64,000 nucleotides of DNA, taken from contig JBHGNT010000017.1 in assembly GCA_043228905.1 (NCBI GenBank), forward strand, positions 4,588,001-4,652,000, written 5' to 3'. Numbering within the stretch: position 1 is the stretch's first letter; each line of letters begins with the position of its first letter. The DNA comes from Azolla caroliniana (Eukaryota; Polypodiophyta). A program made the translations under genes and the position numbers. Below are positions 61,973 to 64,000 of the stretch, piece by piece. The notes under the pieces were generated by a model. The model worked only from the letters and a program-made list of their open reading frames with translations. It ran no database searches and had not been told where the DNA came from.

Positions 61973-63547
61973 TTATGACATAAGTGGCAACATGGGCAAT
62001 AAGCCACTAACACAAATCCAGAAGGACAAAGCGATGATTGCAATTGAAACGGAGTTTGATGTAGACGAGGACAGAGATGCCGGAACGTAAGATGGAGAAC
62101 CTGTTCGAGGAAAAACCACAAAAAAAAGAGCATATAAGAAGAGAAATGAATATACCAAAAATGCCATAGATTCAAAACTTTTTAACCCCCTTGTATTGCC
62201 CAAGGTCATCTAGTACATTAATGGGATTTGATCAACCCACTCATGTATTAGTGATACTTGAACCCAAGTAACTTTAATGACTTTTGAATCCAAGTAAATA
62301 TATCGTGATACTTGAACCCATGTGGACATTAATGACTTTTGAATCCTAACTAAATATTAAGTACATGAGTGAGATATGAACCCAAGCATATGTAATGGAG
62401 TCCTGATTAATTGAGTGAAAATAGTTATTAATATTTAACAATATTGTGAAATGCACAAAGGTACACACCACAATATACTAAAATTTCATGAAGTTCATAA
62501 AGACACTACAATTTGTTAATGTCTACTTCTTTCAATATGAGATAGATAGATTTAAGATAATGATATTTCAATGATCTTAATCCTTGAGAAGCTGAAATTT
62601 GATCTATGGGATCAAACTAATTGAGTTCTTCTCAATTGCAAGACTTTTGATGCAGAAACCACCAAGCTAAGAGAGCAAGAGACTGTAATTGTGTATGTGA
62701 GAGAATTGTGATTTAATTTAAACTACCTTATGTTGATAGCAGAGCATGATTGCAAAAAACCACCAAAGAAAACCCAATAAAATAGTAATAAAAAGAGACA
62801 AAGACAAAAAAATTCAATGATTCTGTTAAAACCACTTTTTTGGATGTGAAGTATGAATCGTGTTAGAGACCATTAAGAGTGAGACATGTTTGGGAATTTA
62901 TTTGTGATTCTGGATGTTCAAGACTTAATTTACTCATGAATGTTTCTAATCTCGACTGATTAATAAATAGATAGATTGATAGATAAATAGATAAATAGAT
63001 AGATTGATAGATAAATAGATAGATAGATAGATAGATAGATTGATACATAGATTGATAAATAAATAGATAGATAGATAGATAGATTGATACATAGATTGAT
63101 AAATAAATAGATTGATTGATTGATTGATTGAGAGAGAGAACACTTACTTCCATTGTTACTGCTAGTTGTAATTGTGGTGCAGTTGGCTTCACTTGTGACG
63201 ATGGAGAGATGGCAGAGCTGAGGGAGGCGAAGGGCTGATTGGAGCATGGATTGGTACTGAGGGTTTCCCAGGAGAGAACAAAGGCAGTTGAATTGTGTGG
63301 CATTTGACAAAACGATCTCCAAAGGATCACAACACGAGGATGATGGACTAGTATTGCTGCTGCTGCTACTGCTACTGCTACTGCTACCACTAGCCAATGC
63401 AGAAGAACATGGAGATAAGCTCACAAGAACAGAGGAGCATGCTGAACGATCTACCCTAAATGTGATTGCTATGGCTAATGAAGAGAATGAAGAAGACACA
63501 AGAAGCAGTAGTAGAAGAAGATTAGTGGTGATGAAAGAGTACTCCAT
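61973..63547 (-). CDS. GPI-anchored non-specific lipid-transfer protein (LTPG type)
   Basis: Exported 8-cysteine protein that binds lipids at the cell surface; relatives help deliver cuticular lipids. Two exons, 63148-63547 and 61973-62100, give 528 nt (175 aa), with donor GGAA|gtaagt and acceptor gaacag. Seen: signal peptide with a poly-Leu core (about 8-26); cysteines at 37, 47, 72, 73, 88, 90, 112 and 123 in the order C, C, CC, CxC, C, C; a long Ser run (54-71) between C47 and the CC pair that widens that loop beyond the usual 13-20; Asn-Ala-Thr and Asn-Cys-Thr near the core; a Ser/Thr linker; and a C-terminal hydrophobic stretch (SIAIIALSFWICVSGLLPMLPLM) fitting a GPI signal. Without the splice, frame 1 runs into a GATA repeat. 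Confidence 0.9.
62964..63130. repeat. (GATA/GATT)n microsatellite in the LTPG intron
   Basis: About 165 bases of tetranucleotide repeat, mixing atag, attg and aaat units and ending in a pure gatt run. It starts about 20 bases into the intron. Larger periods (about 56-60 bp, aaatagatagattgatag-type) show that it also grew by block duplication. All INQSIYLSIYL-like open frames here are artefacts. Confidence 0.95.
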
Positions 63548-63568
63548 GTGGTGGTTTCTTTGTGTGTG

Positions 63569-63594
63569 TAGGGTTAGGGTTAGGGTTAGGGTTG
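63569..63594 (+). repeat. Short telomere-like (TTAGGG)n run upstream of LTPG start
   Basis: agggttagggttagggttaggg followed by ttggggg: four hexamers, 22 to 47 bases upstream of the LTPG ATG (63547). On the gene's strand it reads CCCTAACCCTAA, which contains the core of the plant telo-box (AAACCCTAA-type) found in many leaders. Confidence 0.85.
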
Positions 63595-63600
63595 GGGGAG

Positions 63601-64000
63601 GGAGGTGGTTTTTCCTTGAGCAAAAGAATTGGATTTAAGCAAAACTTGATATAGGTGGATCTTGAGCCATGAATGAAGGCATAGATGAAGGACCTAAATT
63701 CCCCTTAAGGTTTGGTCAATTTTGTTAAAGGTTTGTTTTTTTTGTTTATTGGAAGATTTTATGTTAAAAGATTTGCTCAGTTCAACAATTAAAGGGAACT
63801 TTTGCTTATGTTTCACCATGTGACCTTCAAAGTTTCCTCACATTAAAGACATGATCCTTCCTCTCTTGTTCATTCACACTTCCGGAGTTTATTAATATTG
63901 TCGTCTTCGGGGATCAAATAGAAACTACGTGGAATAATAGAAATATAAATGCGGTTTCGGACCCAAAGACAATGGACCAATCAAAGAGAAATAGATCCAA
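63601..64000. other. LTPG upstream region, no further gene seen
   Basis: About 400 bases of AT-rich sequence to the window edge with no open frame of note. A ccaat at about 63975 (in gaccaatcaaag) and a t-rich tract are visible, but none of these can be given a firm role. Confidence 0.5.

Noticed and set aside
62863-63390. Proteins with SIYLSIYLFIYQS repeats
   Set aside because: Translation of the GATA microsatellite in the LTPG intron.
63569-63594. A true telomere or chromosome end
   Set aside because: Only about four hexamers, flanked on both sides by unique gene sequence.

Overview
This is nuclear DNA of a land plant: AT-rich, with intron-split genes, GT-AG introns, chloroplast-targeted and WPP-domain proteins, and long repeat-filled gaps. 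The most lineage-informative gene is an intronless PPR protein (39827-41569). From memory, its repeat wording (LAKAQKVLEELPIRNVVSWNALIAGY, CILKACG, DKGxxIHxEI) resembles the large PPR families of ferns more than those of seed plants. A leptosporangiate fern is therefore my best guess, held at moderate confidence.

Nine protein genes can be supported. In order they are: an SnRK2 protein kinase (minus, running off the left edge); plastid-type glutathione reductase (minus, 10 exons, 563 aa); a METTL21-like methyltransferase (plus, 8 exons, 239 aa); NPL4 (plus, 2 exons, 410 aa); RanGAP with WPP domain (plus, one exon, 586 aa); the PPR protein (minus, one exon, 580 aa); a bacterial-type peptidyl-tRNA hydrolase (plus, 8 exons, 225 aa); a GHSKGG alpha/beta hydrolase (minus, about 11 coding exons, about 580 aa); and a GPI-anchored lipid-transfer protein (minus, 2 exons, 175 aa). 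I checked exon ends by splice dinucleotides and by whether the phases add up. For six of the eight multi-exon or complete models every junction closes; one or two junctions of the hydrolase remain open to choice. These are unrelated housekeeping and signalling genes, not a cluster or operon.

The rest of the window is repeat territory. It holds a decayed L1-like LINE reverse transcriptase (about 28105-29110) followed by a 3-copy tandem repeat; a 298-bp Mutator-type MITE with a perfect 9-bp target duplication (49314-49611); a fold-back element (about 34800-35282); several tRNA-derived SINE-like heads; and many short tandem duplications of 42 to 309 bp. One of these is an apparently identical 243-bp duplication next to the NPL4 splice acceptor. 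Microsatellites (GA, CA, TTC, GATA, CAT) sit in leaders and introns. The stretches 3.8-11.5, 17.1-20.7, 25.4-28.1 and 56.6-61.9 kb hold no gene I can recognise.

I found no convincing new multi-gene system. The best leads are the precise MITE insertion, the tandem duplications at regulatory or splice positions, the compound palindrome upstream of the SnRK2 gene, and a short run of TTAGGG hexamers just upstream of the lipid-transfer protein start.
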